A DNA stretch of 64,000 nt from assembly GCA_003550325.1 (NCBI GenBank), contig QKWP01000501.1:142610-206609 (forward strand), given 5' to 3'. The stretch's first letter is position 1. Every line of letters begins with the position of its first letter. This document shows positions 62,036-64,000 of the stretch, piece by piece. Both the position numbers and the translations under genes were made by a program. The stretch comes from Gigaspora rosea (lineage: Eukaryota > Glomeromycota > Glomeromycetes > Diversisporales > Gigasporaceae). Below the pieces are notes generated by a model. The model did no database searches, was not told where the DNA came from, and worked only from the letters and a program-made list of their open reading frames with translations.

Positions 62036-62325
62036 TACCCATTTTTCCTTAGTTTATAATTTTAATTTCAAAGTAAAATATCCACATTCTGAAGGGACTG
62101 GATGATTTGCTCGAACGACAGCGGCATTATGGTCATCAGGATCTTTAATTAAAAGGTTTTTAATAAATTAAATATGTTTCTGCAAGATTTCTCATTTCAT
62201 GTTACCCATATAATCACTTTAAGTCCACTTGAATCTAGTTAATAAACGGTGATTTGTCTTTAATATCCCATGCAGTCGGCAAAAAAAATATCATTGTATA
62301 AAGTTATTAAATCTGAATCTCCCAT

Positions 62326-62556
62326 TGCTGTAGGTTAAAATCGATTAGATCTTTTGTCAATGAACAAAAGTAATTGCAGAAATATTAACGAACACAATAC
62401 ACGATTTATGTATGCGTATTTGTATTCTGTACTAGTGTTACAAGCCAAATGATAAGTATATTCATAACTTAATCTTATTGGTATCGATATATTTGTTTGT
62501 GTAATCCTTTCTAATAACTGTGAATAGACAATCAATTATGCGGATAGTTGTGAATA
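62326..62556. other. Upstream of the SPRY-TPR pseudogene, no gene
   Basis: Short AT-rich stretch with no supportable frame; formerly the promoter side of the pseudogene. Confidence 0.35.
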
Positions 62557-62558
62557 TA

Positions 62559-63200
62559 CAGTCAGACTCCTAAATACACGTCCTATGAAAAGTCCACCCA
62601 ATTGCATGTCTTCACTTGAGCCCAACTAAAATTACGCTTATAGATTTTTACTTCCCTAAATGCAATACCTCTCTAGTGCACCTTTTTATATGGTCCCGTC
62701 ACTAGTGATACGAATCGAAAATCGAATTAATCGATTAGTTGTAAAGTTGACAACTAATCGATTTGAATTTTACAGACACAACTTAGTCTATTAATCGATT
62801 AGTCTATTAATCGATTAGTCGACTAATCGATTAGTCGATTGGACAACTAATCGATTAATCGACTAGTCGATTGATCAATTAATCGACTAGTCGATTGATC
62901 AATTAATCGATTAGACAATTGGTTGTTTAATCAACCGATCATATAAGAATATCAACCCGGCTGTTTTAATTGCTATCTTATGTGTATCTTACCAAGTTTC
63001 GTTTATTATTTATTCAACTAATCGATTAGTTGGCCAATCGATTAGTTGGTCAATCGATCAGTCAACTAATCGATTAATCGGTTGGCCAACTAATCGATTA
63101 ATCGATTAGTTGGATAAAATGATCTATCAACTAATCGATTGAAAAATTTTCATCGATTTGTATCACTACCCGTCACATTGCATTTAGAGAGGTTTAACTG
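62559..63200. mobile_element. pogo-like MITE with a nested hAT-like MITE
   Basis: Ends CAGTCAGACTCCTAAATACA and complement of CAGTTAAACCTCTCTAAATG, flanked by TA (TATA on both sides). CAGT termini with TA duplication are those of pogo/Tc1-type elements. Without the nested element it is only about 168 bp, and has no frame. Confidence 0.7.
62703..63168. mobile_element. hAT-like MITE with AATCGATTAG motifs
   Basis: 466 bp, ends TAGTGATACGAATCG and complement of TAGTGATACAAATCG, flanked by a perfect CCCGTCAC duplication (62695-62702, 63169-63176). More than twenty copies of AATCGATTAGT / ACTAATCGATT occur in two clusters (62728-62935 and 63015-63145) around a short unique core (62940-63010). Confidence 0.94.
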
Positions 63201-63202
63201 TA

Positions 63203-64000
63203 TAGTTATTGAATGCGAAGCAGACAATAACTACGTACTCTCATCATGATTCATGTGGGAAGTATTGTACGATAAAGCTATATTATGCAATTATAAGTCA
63301 AATGAACATCAAATAATACTGTACAACCATCCATTAACAACGAAACTTCACAGTGTTATGTGAACCTATAAGTCAGCAGAATTCTGAAGTTTTCAAAAAA
63401 TACCTAAGCATATCAGAAACTTTGACATAAATGTAAATAGTAATAGCAAATTAATTAGTTTATATAATCAAAATCAAAATCTCGGAATTGTGATCAATAT
63501 TTATAATTAATCCTTAAAACAATATCTAGTTAGAAAATAAAATTAAAATGAAAATTAGCCTCTTTACATTTTCTAAATGAAATTTAATATCATATAGCCA
63601 TTATCAAGAGACTATATTAAAAAAAAACTTCTAGGCAATGGTTGGGTTCGAACGTGTCTTGAAAGCGAAATCAGTTTAGATCTTTTAATCTATATTCAAT
63701 AAAATAGTTAGATGCGAATAATTAAATGTTAAATTGATTTATGTAGATAATAACGTGAATGTCAACCAATCAAATTTCGGGTTTTATTTCGTCGATAATC
63801 TCAAAAAACGCCTCTAGCTCTCACACAAAAAATTGTTCACCCCTGTAATTTAACTAATCGAATTTTAAGATCAGGTGTAACGAAGCAAACTCACTTTTTT
63901 ACAAAAACAGGGATAGTTCTAAATTTTTACTAGGAAACCATCTACTGCACCCTAATTAAAAACTCTAATCCTAATTATAACACGGTTTTAGCTTTAATTT
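63203..64000. other. Right end of window, no gene
   Basis: AT-rich DNA with no long open frame and no recognised repeat. A tRNA-like fragment at 63630-63680 was considered and rejected. Confidence 0.4.

Larger units (their letters stand above)
60629..62325 (-). pseudogene. SPRY plus TPR domain protein, broken host gene
   Basis: Minus-strand pieces in correct order spell a SPRY (B30.2-type) domain: an ATG at 62325 (MGDSDLITLYND), LPTAWDIKDKSPF near 62280, VVRANHPVPSECGYF near 62100, IGIGILYKA near 61740, SWGCGYHGDDGYSF near 61560, TGDIIG at about 61322 and LCPCVGFRLQGRSVKVNF near 61130. It is followed by TPR units (EDINKKIKECIN at 60985; GKYDKAFENLIILLEIEPDN near 60780) down to a stop at 60629. 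Several frameshifts and stops (for example TGA at about 60818) and a hAT MITE inside the SPRY domain make it non-functional. An intron acceptor TTTTAG before GQENKKN survives at about 61610. SPRY domains bind proteins; the TPR part is a scaffold. The function of the intact ancestor is unknown. Confidence 0.8.

Noticed and set aside
63630..63680. Possible tRNA 3' half on the minus strand (GTTCGAAC box with a T-run after it)
   Set aside because: The T-stem does not pair and no 5' acceptor half is present within the window.

Overview
The window is a very AT-rich (by eye roughly three quarters A+T) eukaryotic sequence with short (about 55 to 130 nt) GT-AG introns, a giant Sel1-repeat protein, a SPRY/TPR relic and dense decayed transposons. 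This combination is what is seen in genomes of arbuscular mycorrhizal fungi (Glomeromycotina, Rhizophagus type); the organism call is an inference from style and protein families, not from a marker gene. Only two host genes look intact: a 4-exon Sel1-repeat gene on the plus strand (8247-13755, 1734 residues, 36 Sel1 units) and a 9-exon Era-type mitochondrial GTPase on the minus strand (34971-33075, 366 residues). Both gene models were built by reading splice sites and checking that phase is kept across every junction. A third host gene, a SPRY plus TPR protein on the minus strand (62325-60629), is a pseudogene.

Layout. 1-8246: AT-rich non-coding DNA with microsatellites and a tRNA-like repeat. 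8247-13755: Sel1 gene. 13756-26358: repeat-rich zone with hairpin-bounded and fold-back elements (15732-16870, 16916-17375, 17754-18231, 20700-21080, 21853-22545, 22550-23290), MITEs with intact target-site duplications, and telomere-like blocks. 26359-30377: decayed LTR retrotransposon carrying two nested MITEs. 33075-34971: Era GTPase, with a hAT-type MITE upstream. 37087-38336: MITE cluster, one nested in another. 38517-48755: a 5'-truncated LINE, split by a fold-back DNA element, itself split by a 7.4 kb LINE; both LINEs have recognisable 15-16 bp target-site duplications. 49994-51711: DDE transposon with terminal inverted repeats and a broken transposase. 52960-56085: about 100-bp satellite in three blocks. 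56197-60433: 4.2 kb non-autonomous hAT-like element that contains two tandem hAT-like elements and a tRNA-derived SINE-like insert. 60629-62325: SPRY-TPR pseudogene with a hAT MITE in it. 62559-63200: pogo-like MITE with a hAT MITE in it.

The two intact genes show no functional link. The strongest general signal is the set of non-autonomous hAT-like elements with 8-bp target duplications: most carry their own short, inverted subterminal motif. No CRISPR array, true tRNA, rRNA or metabolic gene cluster was seen.
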